Assembly (NCBI RefSeq): GCF_014207985.1
Contig: NZ_JACHMI010000001.1
Span: 7,609,001 to 7,673,000, forward strand
From: Nonomuraea rubra
GTDB taxonomy: Bacteria > Actinomycetota > Actinomycetes > Streptosporangiales > Streptosporangiaceae
Reading direction: 5' to 3'
DNA length: 64,000 nt
Part shown: piece after piece, positions 1 through 7,407 of the stretch
Layout: every line of letters starts with the position of its first letter
How positions within the stretch are numbered: position 1 is the stretch's first letter
Position numbers and translations under genes: made by a program
The notes under the pieces: generated by a model
What the model was told of the DNA's origin: nothing
Databases searched by the model: none
The model's input: only the letters and a program-made list of their open reading frames with translations

Positions 1-789
1 CACCACGCCACCGGCCGGCGGGTGATCCGATCGCGGCAGGAGTGCCACCCCCAGCCCCGCCGCCACCAGCCCGCGCACGGTCTCCGACTCCTGCCCCTCG
101 AACGCGATCCGCGGCTCGAACCCCGCCGCCGCGCACAGGTCGTCGGTGATCTGCCGCAGGCCGTACCCGTGCTCCAGCGTCACCAGGTCCTCGCCCTCCA
201 GATCGGCCGCCCGCACCCGCGTCCTGGTGGCCAGGCGGTGGGACGGCGGCGCGCACAGCAGGAGCTCCTGGTCGGCGAGGGGGCGGCTGACGAGGCCGGG
301 GTCGCCGAGCGGCATGGGGGCCACGAACACCAGGTCGATCTCGCCCTCGTGCAGGGCGTCCAGCATGTCCTGCCGAGACCCCTGCGCCAGGCTGAAGCGG
401 ATGCCCGGGTTGCGCTCCCTGAACCCGCCGATGAGCGACGGCACCAGCGTGCGCCCGAGCAGGTGCAGGAAGCCGAGGACGATGCGCCCGCTGCCCGGGT
501 CGATCTCCTCGCGCACCTCGCGGGCGGCGGCGGTCATGGCCGCCAGCGCGCGGGTGGAGGCGGCGGCCAGCGTACGTCCCGTCCTGGTCAGGCGGATGCC
601 ACGGCCGGACGGGAGGACGAGCGGGGCGCCCACGACCTCGGCCAGGGCGGCGAGGCGGCGGCTGGCGGTGGGCTGCGGGACGCCGAGCAGGTCGGCCGCG
701 CGCGTCACGTGCCCGGTCTCGCCCACGGCGGCCAGCAGCGCGAGGGCCGGGGCCAGGCGGGCGGCCAGGCGATCGTCCGAATCATCCAT
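1..789 (-). CDS. LysR family transcriptional regulator (3' end outside window)
   Basis: The C-terminus lies beyond the window edge; 263 codons are visible. The first 65 or so residues are a LysR winged helix-turn-helix (AADLLGVPQPTASRRL covers the recognition helix). The effector-binding domain follows, with GSRQDMLDALHEGEIDLVF as in the periplasmic-binding fold. The gene is divergent from an MFS exporter about 50 bases away, the usual layout for a LysR regulator and its target. I chose ATG at 789. A GTG precedes it at 792, and a GATAAT -10-like hexamer lies seven bases before that GTG, so the message may be leaderless. The ligand cannot be read from sequence. Confidence 0.9.
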   Translation of the reverse strand, partial: MDDSDDRLAARLAPALALLAAVGETGHVTRAADLLGVPQPTASRRLAALAEVVGAPLVLPSGRGIRLTRTGRTLAAASTRALAAMTAAAREVREEIDPGSGRIVLGFLHLLGRTLVPSLIGGFRERNPGIRFSLAQGSRQDMLDALHEGEIDLVFVAPMPLGDPGLVSRPLADQELLLCAPPSHRLATRTRVRAADLEGEDLVTLEHGYGLRQITDDLCAAAGFEPRIAFEGQESETVRGLVAAGLGVALLPRSDHPPAGGVV

Positions 790-799
790 CACGGTATGA

Positions 800-816
800 A
801 TTATCGCCCATGGGCG
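800..816. promoter_or_regulatory. Palindromic operator and -10 box between lysR and MFS genes
   Basis: CGCCCATGGGCG at 805-816 is a perfect 12-base palindrome in the short divergent intergenic region. It abuts a minus-strand GATAAT hexamer (800-805) that would be the -10 box of the LysR gene. Binding there could both autoregulate the regulator and control the exporter. The site and hexamer are seen; the function is inferred. Confidence 0.5.
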
Positions 817-837
817 TATTAGACGTATTTATTAGCC

Positions 838-2043
838 TTGCTTAGCGTTTGGGGGGTGGTGGTTCTCCAGGCTTCCGAGCCCGTCGTCGGCACGCGGCGG
901 GTCAGCGCGGCCGTGGCCGCGGCCGGGCTGTCGTCCTTCGCCCTGCTGTACGCGCCCCAGCCGGTGCTGCCCCAGCTCGCGGCGGCGTACGGGCTGGACC
1001 CGGGCAGCGCCTCGCTGGCGATCGGGGTGGCGACCGCCTCGCTGGCCGTCGCGGTGCTGCCGCTGGCCTGGCTGGCCGGGGTGGCCGGGCGGCGGCGGGT
1101 GATCGTCTGGTCGGTGGTGGTGTCGGCGGTGATCGGCCTGCTGCTGCCGCTGGCGCCGTCCTTCCCGGTGTTCCTCGTGATGCGCGGGGTGCAGGGCGTG
1201 GCGATCGCCGGCTTCGCCGGGGTGGCGGCGGCGTACCTGGCCGACCAGGTCGGCACGGGGCGGCTGGCCGGGGCGGTGGGCGCGATGATCGCCGGGAACT
1301 CGGTCGGGGGGATGCTGGGGCGGCTCGGCGCCGGGTTCGCCGCGGACCCGCTGGGGTGGCACGGCGCGCTGGTCGCGGTGGCGGGGGTGGCGCTGGTGTG
1401 CGCGCTGTTCACGGTCGCGACCCTGCCCAGGACGACGACCGACGGCCACCGGGCGCCCGCGCGGAAGGGGCGGGGCGGCGGGGTGCGGGTCGGGTTCGGG
1501 CTGGTGGCGCCGTTCGCCGTGGGGGCGCTGGCCATGGGGGCGTTCGTGGCGCTGTACAACGCGGCCGGGTTCCGGCTGGCCGCGCCGCCGATCGCGCTGA
1601 GCCCGGCCGCCGCCTCGCTGGTGTTCCTCTCCTACGCCATGGGGACCGCGTCCTCGGCCGCCGCCGGACGGCTGGCCACGCGCCTGGGCCGGACCCCGGC
1701 GCTGGTGGCGGCGCTGGTCGTGACCGTGGCGGGGTCGGCGCTGACCGCGCACCCGTCGCTGCCCGTCATCGCGCTCGGCTTCGCCGTCCTGACCGCCGGG
1801 TTCTTCGCCGCGCACGCCATCGCCAACGCCTGGGTGACCGCCGACGCGCCCCCGCCCGCCCGGGGCAGGGCCGCCGGCGTCTACACGCTCTGCTACTACC
1901 TCGGCAGCGGCGCGGGCGGCACCGCCGGCGCCGTCGTGTACGGCCACGCGGGCTGGACGTGGCTGGTCGTCATGACGTCGGCCTGGCTGCTGCTGGCCGC
2001 CCTCGCCGTGCTCGTGACACGCCGCAAGCACCTGGCTTCCTGA
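838..2043 (+). CDS. MFS transporter
   Basis: A 401-residue protein with about twelve hydrophobic segments, matching major facilitator efflux or uptake permeases. The basic loop GRRRVIVW after the second segment corresponds to the MFS motif A position, and a less hydrophobic loop near residues 200-225 (RTTTDGHRAPARKGRGGG) separates the two six-helix halves. It probably exports a small molecule in response to the divergent LysR regulator. The start is uncertain: TTG at 838 gives the longest form, and GTG codons at 856 and 859 follow a G-rich stretch that could serve as a ribosome binding site. Substrate unknown. Confidence 0.85.
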   Translation: MLSVWGVVVLQASEPVVGTRRVSAAVAAAGLSSFALLYAPQPVLPQLAAAYGLDPGSASLAIGVATASLAVAVLPLAWLAGVAGRRRVIVWSVVVSAVIGLLLPLAPSFPVFLVMRGVQGVAIAGFAGVAAAYLADQVGTGRLAGAVGAMIAGNSVGGMLGRLGAGFAADPLGWHGALVAVAGVALVCALFTVATLPRTTTDGHRAPARKGRGGGVRVGFGLVAPFAVGALAMGAFVALYNAAGFRLAAPPIALSPAAASLVFLSYAMGTASSAAAGRLATRLGRTPALVAALVVTVAGSALTAHPSLPVIALGFAVLTAGFFAAHAIANAWVTADAPPPARGRAAGVYTLCYYLGSGAGGTAGAVVYGHAGWTWLVVMTSAWLLLAALAVLVTRRKHLAS

Positions 2044-2058
2044 CGCGGCCCCAGCCCG

Positions 2059-2117
2059 TGTGCGCGCCCTGACGCGCCGCAGGCGTGCGGCTTCCTGGAC
2101 GCGAGGCGGCGCGCACA
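2059..2117. terminator. Possible bidirectional terminator between convergent MFS and merR genes
   Basis: The outer arms TGTGCGCGCC (2059-2068) and GGCGCGCACA (2108-2117) are perfect complements. A smaller perfect hairpin, GCCGCA/TGCGGC with a four-base loop, sits inside at 2076-2091. The region lies between two convergent stop codons. There is no T-tract, so termination is a guess from position and folding. Confidence 0.35.
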
Positions 2118-2120
2118 GCG

Positions 2121-3032
2121 TTACGTGACGGAGCGCTCGAGGGAGTCGGCCAGCCAGCCGATCATGGCGCCGATCGTGGCCCGCTCGCCGCTCACCTCGC
2201 CCACGAGCCGCCAGTAGCGCCGGACGCGCGGATCGCGGTCGGGCTCCACGACGCCCAGCAGCTCGCGGCGGAACGCCGGGCTGTCGCCGCGCCCGCGGGC
2301 CGTGGCGTGCGCGGCCACGAACCGGTCCAGCTCGGGCCCCTCGCGCGGCGGCTCGCCCGCGATCACGCACGGCTGGGCCAGCGTGACCGCCTCGCCGACG
2401 CCGTGCATGAGCAGGTCCTCGTCACCGACCGTGCGGGCGGCGGCCAGCGCCCTGGCGCGCAGGCCGGCCGTCAAGGAACGGTCGCCGACCAGGTGGACGA
2501 GCTCGGCGTACGCCACCACCTGCAGCGGGCCGGGGTCGGCGGGCGGCCGGGGCACGGCCATGGACAGGAACGAGTCGAAGATCCCGTCGGAGACGGGCGA
2601 GACGAACAACCGCCGCCAGAACCGCACCAGCCGCTCCCGCGCGGCGCTCGCGTCCTCCACGGCGGCCAGCAGGTCCAGCCTGGCCGCCCGCTCGGCGGGA
2701 TCGGCCTCCTCGACGGCCCGCAGCGAGGCGCGCCGCCAGGCCAGCTCCGCCAGCCGCGCGTCGAGCGCGGCCCGCTCGGCGGACACCGCCTCGCCCAGCG
2801 AGCGTTCGCCGCTGAGCACGTGCGCGATCGCCGTCAGGCCGAGGCCCAGCCCCCGCAGCCGCCTGATCAGGGCCAGCCGCTCCACGGCCGTCCGGTCGAA
2901 CCTGCGGTGGTTCCCCGTGCTGCGCACCGACGCGATGATGCCCTCGTCGCAGTAGAAGCGGATCGTACGCACCGGGACACCCGTCAGCCGGGACAGCTCC
3001 CCGATTCCGAGCGTCTCATCCCGCACAAGCAC
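2121..3032 (-). CDS. MerR family transcriptional regulator
   Basis: About 303 residues. The N-terminus is a MerR winged helix-turn-helix: LGIGELSRLTGVPVRTIRFY, then STGNHRRFDRTAVERLALIR and a coiled dimerisation helix. The remaining 200 or so residues are an uncharacterised helical effector region with no cysteine cluster, so a drug or small-molecule ligand is more likely than a metal. I chose GTG 3032 because GGAGG lies five bases upstream; GTG 3044 and GTG 3026 are in-frame alternatives. The gene diverges from the mycothiol-dependent isomerase-family gene, and the intergenic region holds a MerR-style operator with a long promoter spacer. Confidence 0.85.
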   Translation of the reverse strand: MLVRDETLGIGELSRLTGVPVRTIRFYCDEGIIASVRSTGNHRRFDRTAVERLALIRRLRGLGLGLTAIAHVLSGERSLGEAVSAERAALDARLAELAWRRASLRAVEEADPAERAARLDLLAAVEDASAARERLVRFWRRLFVSPVSDGIFDSFLSMAVPRPPADPGPLQVVAYAELVHLVGDRSLTAGLRARALAAARTVGDEDLLMHGVGEAVTLAQPCVIAGEPPREGPELDRFVAAHATARGRGDSPAFRRELLGVVEPDRDPRVRRYWRLVGEVSGERATIGAMIGWLADSLERSVT

Positions 3033-3064
3033 TTGAACCTCCACCCGACTGGAGTTTCTACGGT
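3033..3064 (+). promoter_or_regulatory. MerR-type promoter/operator for the downstream isomerase-family gene
   Basis: TTGAAC (3033-3038) and TACGGT (3059-3064) are separated by 20 bases instead of the optimal 17. Between them lies the inverted repeat CTCCA-N6-TGGAG, which extends imperfectly to eight-base arms. An overlong spacer filled by a dyad is the hallmark of promoters that MerR proteins activate by twisting DNA. The overlap with the merR start region suggests autoregulation. Confidence 0.65.
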
Positions 3065-3099
3065 AGCGGCGTATCCGAGGAAGAAGAGGAGTGACGTCG

Positions 3100-3846
3100 A
3101 TGCCGACCCTGGACTTCGCGCGGCTCGTGACGGGGCTGCGGGAGCAGACGGAGGTGTTCGCCGCGGCGGTGGCCGGCGGCGATCCGGAGGCCGTCGTGCC
3201 GACCTGCCCCGAATGGCGGCTGCGCACGCTGGTCGCGCACATCGGGCAGTCCGGCCGCTGGGCGGCCGAGCTGGTCCGCACGGGCCTGCCGGTGCCGGTC
3301 CCCGATCCGGCCCGCATCGATCCGGGCCCGCCCGGCGAGTGGGGCGGGTGGCTGCGGGCCGGCGCGGAGGAGCTGGCCGAGGCCGTGTGCAAGGTGGGCG
3401 AGGACACCGAGGTGTGGTCGTTCGTGGGGCCGGTGCCCGCGGCGTTCTGGCTGCGCAGGATGTTCTGCGAGGCCGCCGTGCACGGCTACGACGCGGCGCT
3501 GACGACCGGCGCCGCGTACGGGATCGCCGGCGACCTGGCGGCGGACGTCATCACCGAGGGCATGGAGCTGATGGCGAATCCGCGGGCGGAGACGTTCAAG
3601 CCGGAGCTGGCGCTGATGCGGGGCGCGGGCGAGCGGCTGGCGTTCCGGCCGCACGGGATGGACGGGTGGGTGATCAGCCGGCTGCCCGAGGGGCTGCGCT
3701 GGGAGCGCGGGAACGGGCCCGGCGACGTGGTGGTGACGGGCACGGTGACCGAGATCATGCTGGTGCTCTCGCGGCGGATCCCGCCCGCGACCGTCACCGG
3801 GAAGCGGGCGCTGCTGGAGCACTGGCTGGCGAACAACGCCTACTGA
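3100..3846 (+). CDS. Maleylpyruvate isomerase family mycothiol-dependent enzyme
   Basis: A 248-residue DinB-fold protein. The N-terminal MDMPI-type domain shows CPEWRLRTLVAHIG, containing the conserved W and the metal-ligand H of mycothiol-dependent enzymes, and HGYDA further on supplies a second candidate ligand. Such enzymes add or isomerise with mycothiol, the actinobacterial thiol cofactor; the actual substrate is unknown. ATG 3100 is preferred over GTG 3091 because AAGAAGAGGAG ends eight bases before it and overlaps the GTG. Divergence from a MerR regulator suggests induction by an electrophile or drug that is then detoxified. Confidence 0.8.
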   Translation: MPTLDFARLVTGLREQTEVFAAAVAGGDPEAVVPTCPEWRLRTLVAHIGQSGRWAAELVRTGLPVPVPDPARIDPGPPGEWGGWLRAGAEELAEAVCKVGEDTEVWSFVGPVPAAFWLRRMFCEAAVHGYDAALTTGAAYGIAGDLAADVITEGMELMANPRAETFKPELALMRGAGERLAFRPHGMDGWVISRLPEGLRWERGNGPGDVVVTGTVTEIMLVLSRRIPPATVTGKRALLEHWLANNAY

Positions 3847-3881
3847 TCAACGGGCCTGCTGATCAACGGGCCTGCTGATCA
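3844..3881. repeat. Tandem 16-base repeat carrying stop codons on both strands
   Basis: The unit TGATCAACGGGCCTGC occurs at 3844-3859 and 3860-3875, and a third partial copy begins with TGATCA at 3876. TGATCA is self-complementary, so each copy offers a TGA stop on both strands. The first TGA ends the isomerase-family gene and the third, read backwards, ends the convergent oxidoreductase gene. Confidence 0.8.
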
Positions 3882-5003
3882 GCGGAAGGCCGGGACCGTC
3901 GGCGGCAGGCCCATCAGGACGGCGCCCGCGGCGTCGTACATGGCCGGGCTGAGGAAGGCGTGCTCCTGCGGCACCAGCGCGTCCCCGAGCAGGGCCTGCA
4001 GGGGATGCTCGCGGTAGATCGCGGCGGTGCCCGACAGCGAGACCACCTTGCCCACCACCTCCGCCGCGGTCCTGGCCAGGTGGGCGGCGGACAGGCGCAG
4101 GTGCGCGTTCTGCTCGTCGCCGACCGGGCCGCCGGCGGCGAGCGCCTGCCACGCCTCCTCCGCGGCCTCGTAGAAGTAGGCGCGGGCGGAGCGCAGCGCG
4201 GCCTCGGCCTCGGCGATGCCGGCGCGGTAGTAGGGGCGGTCGGCCAGGCGCGGCGCGCCGGTGATGCTGCCCCGGCCGCTCCCCTCCCCCTCGGCGAGGT
4301 CGAGGGCGGCGCGGGCGACGCCGGCGGAGACGACCGACAGCGACTGGGCGGCGTAGGTGATGGCGGGGTAGCGGTAGAGCGGCTCGTCGATCACCGGGGT
4401 GCCGCCGCGGATGAACGTCCACTCCCTGCCGATCTCGACGTCCTCGGCGACCAGGTCGAAGGAGCCGGTGCCCTGCATGCCGACGACGTCCCACTCGCGG
4501 ACGATCCGCAGGCGCTCCGGCCGCACCAGCGCCCCGCGCGGCTTGCCGGAGGTGGAGTCGTCGCCGGGGATGCCGACGACGAGCACGTCGGCGGCCATGC
4601 AACCGCTGGCGAACTTCCACCGGCCGTTGAGCAGGAAGCCGCGCTCGGTGGGCGTGGCCTCCTGGACGGGGAACAGGCCGCCGGCCAGGACGACGTCGGG
4701 GCCGTCCGCGTACAGCTGGGCCTGGGTGTCCAGCGGCAGCGAGCCCAGGTAGACGAGCTGGGAGCCGAAGCCGGCGACCCAGCCGGTGGAGCCGTCGACG
4801 GCGGAGATGCGCTCGATCCTCCGCAGGAACTCCGCCGGCGGCATCGGCTCGCCGCCGAACCGGCGCGGCGTGGAGACGCGATAGAGGCCGAGCCGTTTGA
4901 GCCGGTCGATGAAGTCCTTGGGAACGTAACGCAGCTCGCGGAACTCCTCGCGGCGGCGGGCCAGCTCCGCGAGCATCTCCTCGAACGTGTCCTCGTCGCG
5001 CAT
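3879..5003 (-). CDS. Acyl-CoA dehydrogenase-fold flavoprotein, possibly a flavin-dependent monooxygenase
   Basis: 374 residues with the acyl-CoA dehydrogenase architecture: an N-terminal helical domain, a middle beta domain around WKFASGCMAADVLVVG and GMQGTGSFDLVAEDVEI, and a C-terminal four-helix bundle. The WxFxSG pattern, the GSFDL segment and the lack of an obvious catalytic glutamate motif of fatty acyl dehydrogenases resemble group D flavin monooxygenases (HsaA, HpaB and DszC relatives). These use reduced flavin supplied by a partner reductase. No reductase gene is adjacent, and a true dehydrogenase remains possible. The ATG at 5003 follows a GGAG-containing leader. Confidence 0.75.
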   Translation of the reverse strand: MRDEDTFEEMLAELARRREEFRELRYVPKDFIDRLKRLGLYRVSTPRRFGGEPMPPAEFLRRIERISAVDGSTGWVAGFGSQLVYLGSLPLDTQAQLYADGPDVVLAGGLFPVQEATPTERGFLLNGRWKFASGCMAADVLVVGIPGDDSTSGKPRGALVRPERLRIVREWDVVGMQGTGSFDLVAEDVEIGREWTFIRGGTPVIDEPLYRYPAITYAAQSLSVVSAGVARAALDLAEGEGSGRGSITGAPRLADRPYYRAGIAEAEAALRSARAYFYEAAEEAWQALAAGGPVGDEQNAHLRLSAAHLARTAAEVVGKVVSLSGTAAIYREHPLQALLGDALVPQEHAFLSPAMYDAAGAVLMGLPPTVPAFR

Positions 5004-5087
5004 CTCCGCCGCTCCTCGTGGCTCCGTCCGGCAGCAAGGGCGTTCCCGTCGTGGCGAGCGCTGTCTCCAGGCTAGGCGCGCCCCGGC

Positions 5088-5909
5088 TCAGAGCTCCACA
5101 TGGGTTTCCGGGTCGCCGCCGAGGCGGTCGCCGGTGTCGAGCGTGTCGAGGCGGGCCAGATCCTCCGGCGACAGGCTGAAGTCGAACACCTCGAGGTTCT
5201 GCCGCATGCGCTCGGGGTCGGCCGACTTGGGGATGGGCACCGCGCCGAGCTGCACGTGCCAGCGCAGCACCACCTGGGCCGGCGTACGGCCGTGCGCGAC
5301 GGCCAGGTCGGTGACGACGGGCTCGTCGAGCAGCTTGGAGCCGCGGCCGAGCGGGCTCCACGACTCGGTCACGACGTCGTGCTCGGAGTGCCAGGCGCGC
5401 AGCGCGCGCTGCGGGAAGCCGGGATGCATCTCCACCTGGTTCACCGCCGGACGGACGCCGGTCTCCTGCTCCAGCCGCCCGATCTGCTCCGGGGTGAAGT
5501 TGGAGACGCCGATCGAGCGGGCCAGGCCCTGCTCGCGCAGGTGCACGAAGGCGCGCCAGGTGTCGGTGTAGAGCCCGCGGCCCGGCAGCGGCCAGTGGAT
5601 GAGGTAGAGGTCGACGTAGTCGAGGCCGAGCCGGGCCCTGCTCTCCTCGAAGCCGCGCATGGCGGCGTCGTAGCCGTGCTGGGAGCCGCGCAGCTTCGTG
5701 GTGACGAACAGCTCCTCGCGGGCCACCGGCGCGTCCGCCACGGCGGCGCCGACGCCGACCTCGTTGCCGTAGCTCGCGGCCGTGTCGATGAGCCGGTAGC
5801 CGAGCGAGATGGCATGGGTGACGGCCTGGCGGGCCTCCTCGTCGTTCATCGGCCAGGTGCCCAGGCCCAGGCGCGGCATCGGCCGGCCGTCGGCGAGCAT
5901 GACGGTCAT
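5088..5909 (-). CDS. Aldo/keto reductase
   Basis: 273 residues of the AKR (beta/alpha)8 barrel, NADPH-dependent reduction of carbonyl compounds. The catalytic tetrad is complete: D42 and Y47 in DTAASYGNE, K72 in TTKLRGSQ and H105 in LIHWPLPG. GVSNFTPEQI and the C-terminal IPKSADPERMRQN provide the cofactor-phosphate contacts of AKR5-type enzymes. ATG 5909 is preceded by AAGAGGGGAAC, a good ribosome binding site. It stands alone, 84 bases downstream of the flavoprotein gene and in the same direction, so cotranscription is possible. Substrate unknown. Confidence 0.9.
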   Translation of the reverse strand: MTVMLADGRPMPRLGLGTWPMNDEEARQAVTHAISLGYRLIDTAASYGNEVGVGAAVADAPVAREELFVTTKLRGSQHGYDAAMRGFEESRARLGLDYVDLYLIHWPLPGRGLYTDTWRAFVHLREQGLARSIGVSNFTPEQIGRLEQETGVRPAVNQVEMHPGFPQRALRAWHSEHDVVTESWSPLGRGSKLLDEPVVTDLAVAHGRTPAQVVLRWHVQLGAVPIPKSADPERMRQNLEVFDFSLSPEDLARLDTLDTGDRLGGDPETHVEL

Positions 5910-6038
5910 GATCGTTCCCCTCTTGGTGACGCTGACACTCCCCCTTACCCTCCGGTCACACCGGCCAATCCGCCGCACCCTGTCACACTGGCGCCCGGGT
6001 TTCCGACTAGTGCGGTAGACAACTCGTGGAGGTGCGAT

Positions 6039-6755
6039 GTGCTGACCGTGATAGGCGCGGGGTTCCCGCGCACCGGAACCAGCTCCATGAAGGCCGCACT
6101 GGAGCGGCTCGGATTCGGACCCTGCTTTCACATGTTCAACATCCTGACCGAGCCGGCCAGGGCCGGCGACTGGGCGCCGCTGGCGGAGGGCGAGGAGGCC
6201 GACTGGGACAAGCTGTTCGACGGGTTCCGCTCGACGCAGGACTGGCCGGCCTCCTACTTCTGGCGGGAGCTGGCGCAGGCGTACCCGGAGGCCAAGGTCG
6301 TGCTGACCGTACGCGACCCGCGCGCCTGGTACGCGAGCATGATGACGCTGATCGACAACGGGCCCAGGACGGTCATGTCCCAGGGCACGCAGGCGGACCT
6401 GCCCCCGGCGGCGCGGGCCGTCTTCGCGAGCATGACCACGATGCAGCCCGTGCTCAACCGCATGGCCGCCGGCACGTTCGGCGCCGGCCGGACGATGGCC
6501 GACGGGCCGGTCGACGAGGAGAGCGCCGTGGCGGCGTTCGAGCGGCACACGGCCACGGTGCGGGCGAGCCTGCCGCCCGAGCGGCTGCTGGTCTTCGACG
6601 TGCGGCAGGGCTGGGAGCCGCTGTGCCGGTTCCTCGGCGTGGACGTGCCCGGCGAGCCGTTCCCGCATCTCAACGACGGCAAATCCATGCAGGAGTTCCT
6701 GGGACGGCTGATGAAGGGCGACGTCTCCCACCCGTCGTTCACCACCGGCGCGTAG
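6039..6755 (+). CDS. Sulfotransferase family protein
   Basis: 238 residues of the P-loop sulfotransferase fold. GFPRTGTSSMKAALERLG near the N-terminus is the PAPS phosphosulfate loop, and VLTVRDPRAWYASMM supplies the arginine that contacts the 3'-phosphate. The length and pattern fit the small sulfotransferase family (Sulfotransfer_4), often annotated with NAD-dependent epimerases. I chose GTG 6039 because GGAGG (6028-6032) precedes it by six bases; an ATG two bases earlier is out of frame and closes immediately. It is divergent from the aldo/keto reductase and has no obvious partner, so the acceptor is unknown. Confidence 0.8.
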   Translation: MLTVIGAGFPRTGTSSMKAALERLGFGPCFHMFNILTEPARAGDWAPLAEGEEADWDKLFDGFRSTQDWPASYFWRELAQAYPEAKVVLTVRDPRAWYASMMTLIDNGPRTVMSQGTQADLPPAARAVFASMTTMQPVLNRMAAGTFGAGRTMADGPVDEESAVAAFERHTATVRASLPPERLLVFDVRQGWEPLCRFLGVDVPGEPFPHLNDGKSMQEFLGRLMKGDVSHPSFTTGA

Positions 6756-6762
6756 CCGCCGC

Positions 6763-7407
6763 TCAGCTCTCCAGGTAACGCAGGATCGCCAGCACGCGCC
6801 GGCTGTAGCCGGGGTCGCGCGGCAGGTCGAGCTTGTCCACGATGGCGTTGACGTGCTTCTCGACCGTGCTGAGCGAGACGTGCAGGCGCTCGGCGATGGC
6901 GGCGTTCACGAACCCCTGGGCGAGGTGCCGCAGCACCTCGCCCTCCCGGGGGCTGAGCCTGCTCAGCGGGTCCGTACGGGTGGTGCGGGCCAGGAGCTGG
7001 CGCACCACCTCGGGGTCGAACGCGGTGCCGCCCGCCCGCACCCGCTCCAGCGACTCCAGGAACTCGGCCACCTCCGAGACCCGGTCCTTGAGCAGGTAGC
7101 CGAGCCCTTCGGGGGATCCGGCCAGGAGCCTGGCGGCGTAGTGCTGCTCGACGTACTGCGACAGGACGAGCACGCCCACGCCCGGCAGCCGCTCGCGGAT
7201 CTCCAGCGCGGCCCGCAGCCCGTCGTCCTTGTGCTCGGGCGGCATGCGCACGTCGACGACGGCCACGTCGGGGCGGTGCCGGGCGGCCGCGTCGAGCAGC
7301 GCGGGCGCGTCGCCGACGGCGGCGACGACCTCGTGGCCCGCCTCTTCCAGCAGCCGGGTCAGGCCCTCGCGCAGCAGCACGGAGTCGTCGGCCAGGATCA
7401 CCCGCAC
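6763..7407 (-). CDS. Two-component response regulator, NarL/LuxR type
   Basis: 214 residues. The receiver domain has the acidic pair DD near residue 7, phosphoacceptor D52 in VVDVRMP, and K in LLKDR. The C-terminal LuxR helix-turn-helix runs LSPREGEVLRHLAQGF through LHVSLSTVEKHVNAIVDKL. The GTG start overlaps the last ten bases of the histidine kinase gene, so the pair is translationally coupled and surely cognate. Upstream in the same direction is an ABC-2 exporter, the typical layout of stress-responsive systems that control their own transporter. Confidence 0.95.
   Translation of the reverse strand: MRVILADDSVLLREGLTRLLEEAGHEVVAAVGDAPALLDAAARHRPDVAVVDVRMPPEHKDDGLRAALEIRERLPGVGVLVLSQYVEQHYAARLLAGSPEGLGYLLKDRVSEVAEFLESLERVRAGGTAFDPEVVRQLLARTTRTDPLSRLSPREGEVLRHLAQGFVNAAIAERLHVSLSTVEKHVNAIVDKLDLPRDPGYSRRVLAILRYLES

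Noticed and set aside
3045..3407. A long N-terminal extension of the MerR protein
   Set aside because: It covers the operator and the start of the divergent isomerase-family gene and shows no homology-like features; MerR proteins begin at the helix-turn-helix.
5910..6731. An N-terminal extension of the aldo/keto reductase frame
   Set aside because: It would run antisense across the sulfotransferase gene; the conserved reductase begins at the ATG at 5909 with a good ribosome binding site.
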